Below, one piece after another: positions 56,061 through 63,927 of a stretch of DNA of 64,000 bases. The notes beneath the pieces were generated by a model. The model searched no databases, had not been told where the DNA came from, and saw only the letters and a program-made list of their open reading frames with translations. The first letter of the stretch is position 1. Each line of letters starts with the position of its first letter. Source of the stretch: Pseudomonas alcaligenes. Its GTDB lineage: Bacteria; Pseudomonadota; Gammaproteobacteria; Pseudomonadales; Pseudomonadaceae. A program made the position numbers and the translations under genes. Location of the stretch: contig NZ_CP154874.1 in NCBI RefSeq assembly GCF_041729615.1, positions 4,013,501-4,077,500 of the forward strand, written 5' to 3'.

Positions 56061-58439
56061 ATGAAATTCAGTGAACAGTGGCTGCGCAGCTGGGTAAATC
56101 CGGCCGTTTCGCGCGACGAACTGGTGGCCCGCCTGTCCATGGTCGGCCTGGAAGTGGACGCCGTGATCCCGGTCGCCGGCCAGTTCAGCGGCGTGGTGGT
56201 GGGCGAGATCCTCAGTGCCGAACAGCACCCGGACGCCGACAAGCTGCGCGTGTGCCAGGTCAGCAACGGCAGTGCCACCTTCCAAGTGGTCTGCGGTGCG
56301 CCCAACGCCCGTGCCGGCATCAAGATCCCCTTCGCCATGATCGGCGCTGAGCTGCCGGGCGACTTCAAGATCAAGCAGGCCAAGCTGCGCGGCGTGGAGT
56401 CCCAGGGCATGCTCTGCTCGGCCTCTGAGCTGCAGATCAGCGACGACAACAGCGGCCTGATGGAGCTGGCGGCAGACGCTCCGGTGGGCCAGGACATCCG
56501 CGCCTATCTGGGCCTGGACGATGCCAGCATCGAGATCGGCCTGACCCCCAACCGCGGCGACTGCCTGTCGCTGGCCGGCCTGGCGCGCGAAGTCGGTGCC
56601 ATCTACGGCGCGCCGGTCACGGCGGTGTCCATCGCGCCGGTCGCCGCCGCCCATGACGAAGTGCGTCCGGTCGAAGTGCTGGCGCCCAAGGCCTGCCCGC
56701 GCTACCTGGGCCGGGTCATCCGCAACGTCGACCTGTCCAAGCCGACTCCGCTGTGGATGGTCGAGCGCCTGCGCCGTTCCGATATCCGCAGTATCGACGC
56801 CGCCGTCGACATCACCAACTACGTGATGCTCGAGCTCGGCCAGCCGATGCACGCCTTCGACCTCGCCGAGATCAACGGCGGCATCCGCGTACGCATGGCG
56901 GAAGAGGGCGAGAAGCTGGTCCTGCTGGACGGCCAGGAAGTCAGCCTGCGCGCCGACACCCTGGTGATCGCCGACCACAACCGCGCCCTGGCCATCGCCG
57001 GCGTGATGGGGGGCGAGCACAGCGGTGTCAGCGGCAAGACCCGCGACCTGTTCCTCGAGAGCGCCTTCTTCGACACCATCTCGGTGGCCGGCAAGGCTCG
57101 CTCCTATGGCCTGCATACCGACTCCTCGCACCGCTTCGAGCGTGGTGTGGACTCGCAGCTGGCGCGCAACGCCATGGAGCGCGCCACCGAGCTGCTGTTG
57201 GAGATAGTCGGCGGCGAAGCCGGCCCGATCATCGAAGTGGCCAGCGCCGCCGACCTGCCGAACGTCGCACCGATCACCCTGCGTGCCGAGCGCATCAGCC
57301 AGATGCTGAGCATGGACATGGACGGTGCCGAGGTCGAGCGCCTGCTCACCGCGCTGGGCCTGGGCGTGACCGCTCAGGGCGCTGGCCAGTGGCTGGTCAG
57401 CGTGCCGAGCCACCGCTTCGATATCAGCCTGGAAGTGGACCTGATCGAAGAGCTGGGCCGCCTGTACGGCTACAACCGCCTGCCGGTGCGTTACCCGCAG
57501 GCTCGTCTGGCGCCGCAGGCCAAGGCTGAAGCCCGTGCCGAGCTGCCGGCCCTGCGCCGCCTGCTGGTTGCTCGCGGCTATCAGGAAGCCATCACCTACA
57601 GCTTCATCGATCCCAAGCTGTTCGAGCTGTTCAGCCCGGGCGTGGCGCCGCTGCAGCTGGCCAACCCGATCTCCGCCGACATGGCCGCCATGCGTTCCTC
57701 GCTGTGGCCAGGCCTGGTCAAGGCGCTGGAGCACAACCTCAATCGCCAGCAGTCGCGCGTGCGCCTGTTCGAGAGCGGCCTGCGTTTCGTCGGCCAGCTC
57801 GAAGGTCTGCAGCAGGAAGCCATGCTGGCGGGTGTGATCAGCGGCAGCCGCCTGCCGGAAGGCTGGGCCAACGGCCGAGAGAGCGTGGACTTCTACGACC
57901 TCAAGGCCGACGTCGAGGCGCTGCTGGGCTATGCCGGTGCCGCCGATGCCTTCAGCTTTGTACCTGGCGAGCACCCGGCTCTGCATCCGGGCCAGACCGC
58001 GCGTATCGAGCGGGAAGGGCGCCTGGTCGGCTTCATGGGGGCGCTGCACCCGGAGCTGGCCAAGACCCTAGGCCTGGATCAGCCGGTGTTCCTCTTCGAG
58101 CTGGTACTGGCCGAAGTCGCCACCGGGCGCATGCCGGCGTTCAGCGAGTTGTCGCGCTTCCCCGAGGTGCGCCGTGACCTGGCGCTGCTGGTGGATCGCG
58201 AGCAGCCGGCCGAAGCCGTGCTCGCCACCATTCGCGAGGCCGCAGGCGAATGGCTGACTGACCTCAAGCTATTTGACGTCTATCACGGTAAAGGTATTGA
58301 TCCACATAGAAAAAGCCTGGCAGTCGGCTTGACCTGGCAACATCCATCGCGCACTCTTAACGACGATGAGGTGAGTACAACTACGCAAAACATCATCACC
58401 TCGCTGGAAGAAAGGTTCAACGCCACGTTAAGGAAGTAG
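56061..58439 (+). CDS. pheT: Phenylalanyl-tRNA synthetase beta subunit
   Basis: A 792-aa beta subunit with the EMAP-like tRNA-binding domain at the N-terminus (about 40-150), B3/B4 editing domain, B5 domain and C-terminal ferredoxin-fold anticodon-binding domain (ending TLNDDEVSTTTQNIITSLE). Length is normal. ihfA starts 3 nt later, so pheT and ihfA are co-transcribed. Confidence 0.97.
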   Translation: MKFSEQWLRSWVNPAVSRDELVARLSMVGLEVDAVIPVAGQFSGVVVGEILSAEQHPDADKLRVCQVSNGSATFQVVCGAPNARAGIKIPFAMIGAELPGDFKIKQAKLRGVESQGMLCSASELQISDDNSGLMELAADAPVGQDIRAYLGLDDASIEIGLTPNRGDCLSLAGLAREVGAIYGAPVTAVSIAPVAAAHDEVRPVEVLAPKACPRYLGRVIRNVDLSKPTPLWMVERLRRSDIRSIDAAVDITNYVMLELGQPMHAFDLAEINGGIRVRMAEEGEKLVLLDGQEVSLRADTLVIADHNRALAIAGVMGGEHSGVSGKTRDLFLESAFFDTISVAGKARSYGLHTDSSHRFERGVDSQLARNAMERATELLLEIVGGEAGPIIEVASAADLPNVAPITLRAERISQMLSMDMDGAEVERLLTALGLGVTAQGAGQWLVSVPSHRFDISLEVDLIEELGRLYGYNRLPVRYPQARLAPQAKAEARAELPALRRLLVARGYQEAITYSFIDPKLFELFSPGVAPLQLANPISADMAAMRSSLWPGLVKALEHNLNRQQSRVRLFESGLRFVGQLEGLQQEAMLAGVISGSRLPEGWANGRESVDFYDLKADVEALLGYAGAADAFSFVPGEHPALHPGQTARIEREGRLVGFMGALHPELAKTLGLDQPVFLFELVLAEVATGRMPAFSELSRFPEVRRDLALLVDREQPAEAVLATIREAAGEWLTDLKLFDVYHGKGIDPHRKSLAVGLTWQHPSRTLNDDEVSTTTQNIITSLEERFNATLRK

Positions 58440-58442
58440 CGT

Positions 58443-58745
58443 ATGGGGGCTCTGACGAAAGCTGAAATGGCGGAACGTCTGTATGAAGAGCTTGGCCTGA
58501 ATAAGCGGGAAGCCAAGGAGTTGGTGGAGCTGTTTTTTGAGGAAATCCGCCACGCGCTGGAAGACAACGAGCAGGTCAAATTGTCCGGTTTCGGCAATTT
58601 TGACCTGCGCGATAAGCGTCAGCGCCCAGGTCGTAATCCCAAGACAGGCGAAGAAATCCCGATCACGGCTCGCCGTGTCGTCACCTTTCGTCCGGGCCAG
58701 AAATTGAAGGCCAGAGTAGAGGCATATGCTGGAACCAAGTCATAA
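58443..58745 (+). CDS. ihfA: Integration host factor alpha subunit
   Basis: A 100-aa HU/IHF-family DNA-bending protein ([20 protein letters not shown]; beta-arm [16 protein letters not shown]). It follows pheT as in other gamma-proteobacteria. The next gene starts inside its 3' end. Confidence 0.97.
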   Translation: MGALTKAEMAERLYEELGLNKREAKELVELFFEEIRHALEDNEQVKLSGFGNFDLRDKRQRPGRNPKTGEEIPITARRVVTFRPGQKLKARVEAYAGTKS

Positions 58746-59082
58746 CGACGAGCTGCCGCCTATCCCTGGCAAACGCTACTTCACCATTGGCGAAGTCAGC
58801 GACCTCTGCGCCGTCAAGCCGCATGTTTTGCGTTACTGGGAGCAGGAGTTTCCCCAGCTCAATCCGGTGAAACGGCGGGGCAACCGCCGCTACTATCAGC
58901 GCCAGGACGTGCTGATGATCCGCCAGATCCGAGCCCTTCTGTACGACCAGGGTTTCACCATCGGCGGGGCGCGCCAGCGTCTCTCCGGCGACGAGGCCAA
59001 GGACGACACCACCCAGTACAAGCAGCTGATTCGGCAGATGATTGCCGAGCTTGAGGATGTTCTACTGGTACTGCGCAAATAA
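58726..59082 (+). CDS. MerR-family transcriptional regulator
   Basis: A 118-aa protein with an N-terminal MerR HTH ([27 protein letters not shown]) and wing, then a helical tail (about 80-118) for dimerisation. It has no effector-binding domain or metal-binding cysteines. It overlaps ihfA by 20 nt with GAGG before the ATG, the same arrangement I recall next to ihfA in other pseudomonads. Targets are unknown. Confidence 0.92.
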   Translation: MLEPSHNDELPPIPGKRYFTIGEVSDLCAVKPHVLRYWEQEFPQLNPVKRRGNRRYYQRQDVLMIRQIRALLYDQGFTIGGARQRLSGDEAKDDTTQYKQLIRQMIAELEDVLLVLRK

Positions 59083-59103
59083 GCCTGTAGCAGTAAAAAA
59101 AAC

Positions 59104-59132
59104 TTCCACAATTCAGCAGCTTAATGTAAAGT
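59104..59132 (+). promoter_or_regulatory. Possible promoter of tRNA-Pro
   Basis: TTCCAC-N17-TAAAGT lies 32 nt before the tRNA. A small hairpin GCTTCCGGTAACACGGAAGC follows in the leader. A moderate match only. Confidence 0.5.
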
Positions 59133-59164
59133 CCACCCCGCTTCCGGTAACACGGAAGCATCGT

Positions 59165-59241
59165 CGGGGCGTAGCGCAGCCCGGTAGCGCACTTGCATGG
59201 GGTGCAAGGGGTCGAGTGTTCGAATCACTCCGTCCCGACCA
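59165..59241 (+). tRNA. tRNA-Pro (GGG)
   Basis: 77 nt: acceptor CGGGGCG/CGTCCCG, D-arm, anticodon stem CTTGC/GCAAG with loop ATGGGGT (anticodon GGG), T-arm with TTCGAAT and encoded CCA. It borders an accessory defence segment. A 21-nt inverted copy of its anticodon arm lies at 59298-59318. Confidence 0.97.
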
Positions 59242-59253
59242 AATAACCCTAAC

Positions 59254-59285
59254 AAAAAGGCCAGTCAGCAATGACTGGCCTTTTT
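59254..59285. terminator. Terminator of tRNA-Pro
   Basis: AAAAAGGCCAGTCA/TGACTGGCCTTTTT, a perfect 14-bp stem with GCAA loop and T-tract. The A-tract makes it usable from the other side too. Confidence 0.92.
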
Positions 59286-59293
59286 GTTTGTGT

Positions 59294-59318
59294 CGCACTT
59301 GCACCCCATGCAAGTGCG
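59294..59318 (-). repeat. Inverted copy of the tRNA-Pro anticodon arm (hairpin)
   Basis: Bases 59298-59318 are the exact reverse complement of tRNA-Pro bases 59188-59208 (21 of 21). The element also forms its own 10-bp stem CGCACTTGCA/TGCAAGTGCG around the loop CCCCA; on the minus strand it reads as an anticodon stem-loop with loop TGGGG and a longer stem. It lies 8 nt past the mrr stop codon, at the edge of the accessory genes. It may be an integration-site remnant or a mimic. Confidence 0.85.
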
Positions 59319-59325
59319 TTTTGAA

Positions 59326-60249
59326 TCAAAGCTCTTCGTCGAAGTAGTCACTATCGAGGCGTGGCAGTTTGAGCAGGCGCGAGGTCACGCCGACTTCGTG
59401 GTCCATCATCAGATTGACCAGGCGTTGGCCGTCGACCAACACCATGCCCTCTACCGAGCGGGAGAAGTCGACGGCCTGGGCGGAGAAGCCGGAGGTAGTG
59501 ATGAACACGCCGCGCTTGGCCTTCTGGCCGGCGAGGGCGCCGTAGAAGGCTTGCAGCTCCGGGCGGCCGACGGTGTTCTGCCAGCGCTTGGCTTGCACAT
59601 AGACCTTCTCCAGGCCCAGCGCGTCCAGTGAAATGACTCCATCGATACCGCCGTCGCCGCTGCCGCCGACCTGTTGCAGGTCTTCGCGGTTGGCGCCGTA
59701 ACCGAGGCGGTGCAGCACATCCAGCACTATGACCTCGAAGCGCGCCGGGCTGACCTGCAGCAGGCTGTCGAGCAGGTCGCCGGCGACGCTGGCGCGCAGT
59801 TCCTTCAGAGCTTGCTCCAGGCGCTCTTCGGGACTGGCGGTAGCGGCGCTGGTGGCGAGCGGAGCGTCTGGTTCCGCGTCCAAAGCTACCGCGTCGCTGG
59901 CTGTTTTCAATTTCACATCCATGAAGTCTATGGCCAGATGCTCGACCTGATCGGGTGAGAGCGGGGCGGGATGCGCTTGGGCAAATGCCAGGCCTGCTTC
60001 GGTGAGCTTCCAGATGCCGCGCTTGGCGCTGCTGGAGAGCCCTGAGCGCTTGAGGCGGTCGTGGGCCCAACCGGCGCGGTTCTTGTAAGTGGCCTGGCCG
60101 CTGGCAATGGTTTCCTGGCGCTGGGTGTGGCTCAGCTGCAGTGCATGGGCAGCGGCCTCATGTGCCTCGCGGGCTGGAGCGCCGTCCGGGCGGCTGGCGA
60201 GAAAACGCAGGATGGGTTCGATGAACTGGTCGTAGGTGGGTAGGGACAT
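59326..60249 (-). CDS. Mrr-family restriction endonuclease
   Basis: A 307-aa protein with an N-terminal Mrr winged-helix domain (about 1-92, PTYDQFIEPILRFLASR) and a C-terminal Mrr catalytic domain (about 168-290). The PD-(D/E)xK core is visible as GGSGDGGIDG (Asp203) and VQAKRW (Gln219, Lys221), so it should be an active nuclease. E. coli Mrr cleaves methylated DNA; here the enzyme lies downstream of a type I modification system, so its specificity must tolerate that methylation. It is last in the minus-strand defence cluster. Confidence 0.9.
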   Translation of the reverse strand: MSLPTYDQFIEPILRFLASRPDGAPAREAHEAAAHALQLSHTQRQETIASGQATYKNRAGWAHDRLKRSGLSSSAKRGIWKLTEAGLAFAQAHPAPLSPDQVEHLAIDFMDVKLKTASDAVALDAEPDAPLATSAATASPEERLEQALKELRASVAGDLLDSLLQVSPARFEVIVLDVLHRLGYGANREDLQQVGGSGDGGIDGVISLDALGLEKVYVQAKRWQNTVGRPELQAFYGALAGQKAKRGVFITTSGFSAQAVDFSRSVEGMVLVDGQRLVNLMMDHEVGVTSRLLKLPRLDSDYFDEEL

Positions 60250-60276
60250 CCGTGCTACCTGCTGTAAGTGTGGAAA

Positions 60277-61050
60277 TCAGGCCAAGGGTTGCATGGTGCG
60301 GCATTTAGGGAAGGCGCTGCAGCCCCAGAAGCGTTGGCCGGCCTTGGGGCCGCTCTTGACGGTGCGTACCAGCAGGGCGCTACCGCACCTAGGGCATTGG
60401 CGCTCGGCGTTTGGGTCGCTGCGTTGCTTGAGGCGCTGCACATGCTCGCGTTGGGTGGCCAGGGTCGGGGCGAGGCGGCCGCTTTGCAGGGCTGCCTGCA
60501 TGGCTTCGATCTGCTCCTCGCTGAATACCGGTTGGTCGAATGACTTGATGTAGCGGATAAAGCCGCCGCCCTGGGTGACGTTGGCCGGCATCGGCGTTTT
60601 CAGGGTGGCGCCGCCGACGAAGGCGATCACCGAATGCAGATGCTCCGGCGCCACGCCCAAGGCCGACTCCAGTGCCTTGAGGTGCTTGTAGTTCTGCCGC
60701 AGCGGGTTCTGGAACTTGAAGCGCTGCTTGTAGATCTGCTGCGTCCACTGTGCCTGCTGCTCGCTGCCGAAGATCCAGCCGCGCATGTTCTTGGTCTCCA
60801 GCACGAAGATGCCGAAGGGCGAGAGGAACACATGGTCGATCTGTGTGGTGCCGTCCGGCGTGGGCAGCGTCACGTCATGCAGGCGCCGGTAGACCTGGCG
60901 ATCCAGCCGATAGTGGGCCAGCACCCGCACCAGCCGCTCGCCGAACCAGCCCTTGAACCAGGGTGTTTTCAGCAGGCTGATCAGCAGCATGGCCGGGATC
61001 AGCCATTTCAGAGTGTCGAGCAGCGGCTGGAGGATAGCGAGATAGTTCAT
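60277..61050 (-). CDS. NERD-domain nuclease-like protein with C-terminal zinc ribbon
   Basis: A 257-aa protein: N-terminal membrane helix (about 12-28), NERD domain (about 35-150) with IDHV (Asp72) and VLETK (Glu85, Lys87) matching a PD-(D/E)xK nuclease core, and a C-terminal topoisomerase-type zinc ribbon (CPRCGSALL ... WGCSAFPKCR). ATG 61050 is chosen within a longer frame. It is 27 nt upstream of mrr and likely co-transcribed. NERD proteins are often plasmid- or defence-associated; the role here is inferred. Confidence 0.85.
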   Translation of the reverse strand: MNYLAILQPLLDTLKWLIPAMLLISLLKTPWFKGWFGERLVRVLAHYRLDRQVYRRLHDVTLPTPDGTTQIDHVFLSPFGIFVLETKNMRGWIFGSEQQAQWTQQIYKQRFKFQNPLRQNYKHLKALESALGVAPEHLHSVIAFVGGATLKTPMPANVTQGGGFIRYIKSFDQPVFSEEQIEAMQAALQSGRLAPTLATQREHVQRLKQRSDPNAERQCPRCGSALLVRTVKSGPKAGQRFWGCSAFPKCRTMQPLA

Positions 61051-61137
61051 GGCAGTCCTTTGCTGAGTCGGTGATGGGTATCGCTGCGCTCCACCTACGC
61101 AGCCCCCCATCCAGTGGCTATCAGGGTTTAGGGCTGA

Positions 61138-61875
61138 TTATCGTGCCGTGGCTACTTCGTTGAACTTAACCACCTGTTCATAGTTGCCGAAGCCGTTGAG
61201 CACAAGCTTGACGGAGGGAATGGTGCTCAGGTCGTTGCGGGTCTGCTGGAAGATCAGGGTGACTTTGGTGGTGAGGTTGCGCACCAGCTCGATGGAGCCG
61301 TACTTCAGCTCCGTATTACCCACCAGGGTCTTTTCCAGGCGCAGGTTGTTGCCGTCCTGCTCGAATACCGCACTCACACTCCGCACGTTGATCTCGCGGT
61401 CCTTGTTGGTACTGGTGAACTCGAACACGCATGAAGGGGTTTGTGCGACGAAGTTGCAGCCGTTCAGGTTGATTCGTACGTTATCGACCATCTCCATGCG
61501 CTTGCCGAGCAAGGTGGGGCTTTCATTCTCGATGATGCGGTCTTGTTCCTGGGCGAACTCGAAGGAGGGCTTGGCGTACTCCATGCCGATTACGAAGAAC
61601 CCTGTGCAGAGGCCGACGGCCAATACCAGGTTGACGAGGCGACGCAGTACGGTAGGCAGGCGCCAGGTCATGATGGAAACCATCAGGGCTGACATGAAGA
61701 TAAAGGTGGCGAAGATCGTCAGGACCGTCTTCCAATTCACCACGCCCAGGCCGAACACCGTTGGGTCGGGGAATACATAGGTGATGACGGCCCAGCACAG
61801 GCCGATCAGGGTGGACAGGGCACCTGTCAGCCAGGCCAGGAGTTTTGCGGGGGTATTTTGGATAGTGGCTTCCAT
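61138..61875 (-). CDS. Three-helix membrane protein of unknown function
   Basis: A 245-aa protein I do not recognise. It has three membrane helices (about 12-35, 48-71, 80-100) and a soluble beta-rich C-terminal domain (102-245) with two cysteines (Cys140, Cys149) that could pair if the domain is periplasmic. It lies between the hsd genes and the NERD and mrr genes on the same strand, 87 nt upstream of the NERD gene. Position suggests a membrane component of the defence segment; nothing in the sequence proves that. Confidence 0.65.
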   Translation of the reverse strand: MEATIQNTPAKLLAWLTGALSTLIGLCWAVITYVFPDPTVFGLGVVNWKTVLTIFATFIFMSALMVSIMTWRLPTVLRRLVNLVLAVGLCTGFFVIGMEYAKPSFEFAQEQDRIIENESPTLLGKRMEMVDNVRINLNGCNFVAQTPSCVFEFTSTNKDREINVRSVSAVFEQDGNNLRLEKTLVGNTELKYGSIELVRNLTTKVTLIFQQTRNDLSTIPSVKLVLNGFGNYEQVVKFNEVATAR

Positions 61876-61964
61876 CGTTACTTCTTCTTGCTTCCAGTGG
61901 TTGGCGTTGTGTTTTCGTTATGGGTGGTGCTCTTTAAGCCCGGCGCGGAGCAGCCTGGGGCTGC

Positions 61965-61987
61965 ATTCCCACGCGGAGCGTGGGAAT
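61965..61987. repeat. Dispersed palindromic repeat
   Basis: ATTCCCACGC and GCGTGGGAAT form a perfect 10-bp inverted repeat around GGA. This wording is a familiar dispersed extragenic repeat in Pseudomonas. Confidence 0.7.
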
Positions 61988-62222
61988 TATCAATGTTTCG
62001 TGCGCGCTCAAGGCCTTTGGGGCGGTGGGTACTGACTTGCAGGCAGCGCAGAACGCCCCTTTCGTCCGGCCAAGCGGAGTCGTTGTGGAGGGGGGGCGAG
62101 CCGCATGGATGCGGCGAGAGGCTTAAAGGGGCATGGATGCCCCTCGTAAGCCGGCCCCTGGAGCAACGATGTAGCGAGGGAATCCCGCCGCAGGCGGACC
62201 GGATGACGGGGCTAGACCTTTT

Positions 62223-62253
62223 GGTTCCTTTTGGGGCAATGCCAAAAGGAACC
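62223..62253. repeat. Inverted repeat, 12-bp stem
   Basis: GGTTCCTTTTGG (62223-62234) pairs exactly with CCAAAAGGAACC (62242-62253) around GGCAATG. It is possibly part of a longer dispersed repeat. Confidence 0.65.
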
Positions 62254-62302
62254 CGCCCAGCAGGGCGGAACCTGGGCTGAGGCATGCTGCTGGCTGGCAG
62301 GT

Positions 62303-62545
62303 TCACGCGGAGGTCTTTCTGCCGCGCTTGGCTTTCGGCGCTGCGGCGCGTTGGGCCTGGATGCGTTCGAGCAGCAGGCTGGCGGGTTCGTCGTTCGGGT
62401 CTTGGGGCATCCGTTCGCCTCGACAAAATCGCCGGGAGCGATTTTGGACAGCCGTAGGCTGGGCCGAAGGCCGAGCCCCAGGGAAGGGGCGAGCAAAGGC
62501 CTTGGCTGCACGGTGCTGAGTCAGGCGGTCGACACGCAGCAGCAT
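62303..62545 (-). pseudogene. Duplicated C-terminal tail of HsdS with a 72-bp in-frame insertion
   Basis: An 80-aa frame starting with ATG that overlaps the hsdS stop (TGATG). It repeats the end of HsdS: RVDRLTQ...AKAFA, then 24 extra residues, then RGERMPQDPNDEPASLLLE and the same basic tail. The extra 72 bp contain a 9-bp inverted repeat CAAAATCGC/GCGATTTTG (62424-62446), so it looks like a small inserted repeat that kept the frame. Whether it is translated is unknown. It has no target-recognition domain, so it is best read as a decayed duplicate. Confidence 0.75.
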
Positions 62546-63927
62546 CAGGCACTTTTCCTGCCGCGTTTGGCTTTCGGCGCGGCGGCGCGTTGGGCCTGAA
62601 TGCGTTCGAGCAGCAGGCTGGCGGGCTCGTCGTTCGGGTCTTGGGGTACCAGTTCGCCACGGAAGGCCTTGGCCAGGATGCTTTGGGTCAGGCGGTCGAT
62701 GCGGGCCTGGGCCGTGGCGACCTTGGCTTCCAGTTGATCGGCGAAGGCGAAGAGTTGTTCGACGCGGCGGACGATTTCTGCCTGCTCTTGCAGAGAAGGT
62801 ACGAGTAGGTCTAGCTCTCTAAAATTACCAAGGCTGACTTTTTGCTGAGCTACGCCGGCAGAAATCTCTTGGATCTTTTGCCTGAATAGTTCTGATTTCA
62901 TCTGAAAATAGGCAAATTTCCGAGAAATTATTGATTCATTGATCCTTAGCTTTATGCAGTCTGCTGTAATGACAGCGTCTGGCGCACTTTCTGGGTAAAT
63001 AGCAACGTCGCCGGGTGGGTCTCCCATTTTCGTTATTAGAATGTCTCCGGCGGAGATTTGATGTGCACTCAGCTCTGCGAACTTCTCCGGTGTGATGAAT
63101 TTTGTTTTTTCATCACCAAAGCGCTCGGCACGTATTTCTCGAACAAAGACGAGTGGCTTTCCCTCATCTCGGTAGTCTGAAACTTTCAGGTTGCTACCAA
63201 AGGGGCCTATTGCTAGCGAGTATCTTTCTTCTTTAGTGGCTTGATCTATACGAATCATGCCCCAGCCATTATCAGCCGATGCATTGGCGGTCCGCCACTC
63301 CTCCGTCAACCGCCCGGAAACGGCGGCGGCGAGGACGGATTGGCGGAAGCGTTTGAGCAGGGCGGGGATGGCGTCGATGCGGGCTTTGATAGTGTCGACC
63401 TGGGCCAGTAGCTCATCGAGTTTTTGGGCGATGCGGGTTTGTTCGGCGAGCGGCGCAACCGGGATATCAATTACCTCAAAGTGTGCCGGCTTCAGGTTGT
63501 TAATGTTGACCCCGGCGGATAGCTCAGACACGCGCGTCCTGTACTCGGCACCTTGGGTGAAGAAATGCAAATATCGCGCGTCGATTTCTGTGCTTGGGCG
63601 CAGGACACCACAGAAGGCCCCAAAGGCTCCCGTCCAGTCAGAGTCAGATCTTGCCGCCTTGCCTACAACACTCTTGCTGCCACTGGACATGGCGACAACA
63701 ATGTCCCCTGACCTAACTATTTGCTGCGGGGTTACGCAATCCTCAGGCACATACACCAGATCAGAAGTATTTAATTTTCCTGCCTGGATATTGTTGGCTC
63801 TTAATATCGGCACATAGCCGGGAAGTGGCGTATCGCTGCTCTGTGTTTTGTTGTAAGTCACGCCGCGAATTAGCGCGGCCGTATCGGTTATAGGCCTGCG
63901 AGCCCACCCAGCCGGCAGCTCACTCAT
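62545..63927 (-). CDS. hsdS: Type I restriction-modification specificity subunit HsdS
   Basis: A 460-aa specificity subunit with two target-recognition domains (about 5-155 and 215-385), each followed by a conserved helical spacer: PLAEQTRIAQKLDELLAQVDTIKARID (about 158-190) and PSLQEQAEIVRRVEQLFAFADQLEAKV (about 385-415). The second TRD is visibly poorer in G+C than the neighbours, as is usual for exchanged recognition domains. It overlaps hsdM by 8 nt. The tail is repeated immediately downstream. Confidence 0.93.
   Translation of the reverse strand: MSELPAGWARRPITDTAALIRGVTYNKTQSSDTPLPGYVPILRANNIQAGKLNTSDLVYVPEDCVTPQQIVRSGDIVVAMSSGSKSVVGKAARSDSDWTGAFGAFCGVLRPSTEIDARYLHFFTQGAEYRTRVSELSAGVNINNLKPAHFEVIDIPVAPLAEQTRIAQKLDELLAQVDTIKARIDAIPALLKRFRQSVLAAAVSGRLTEEWRTANASADNGWGMIRIDQATKEERYSLAIGPFGSNLKVSDYRDEGKPLVFVREIRAERFGDEKTKFITPEKFAELSAHQISAGDILITKMGDPPGDVAIYPESAPDAVITADCIKLRINESIISRKFAYFQMKSELFRQKIQEISAGVAQQKVSLGNFRELDLLVPSLQEQAEIVRRVEQLFAFADQLEAKVATAQARIDRLTQSILAKAFRGELVPQDPNDEPASLLLERIQAQRAAAPKAKRGRKSA

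Larger units (their letters stand above)
61876..62302. other. Repeat-rich intergenic tract without a gene
   Basis: 427 nt between the membrane-protein gene and the hsdS tail copy. It contains two inverted repeats (61965-61987 and 62223-62253) and several short GC-rich self-complementary words. Open frames across it lack protein-like composition. It looks like accumulated dispersed intergenic repeats. Confidence 0.55.

Noticed and set aside
61858-62280. Plus-strand 140-codon frame in the intergenic tract
   Set aside because: It translates palindromic repeats (for example SFPRGAWELSMFRARS), a common artefact of these dispersed elements.
62212-62511. 99-codon minus-strand frame in the repeat tract and hsdS tail
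   Set aside because: It is a different frame over the duplicated hsdS tail and intergenic repeats; it only shares the short NDEP-like wording by frameshift and has no start signal.
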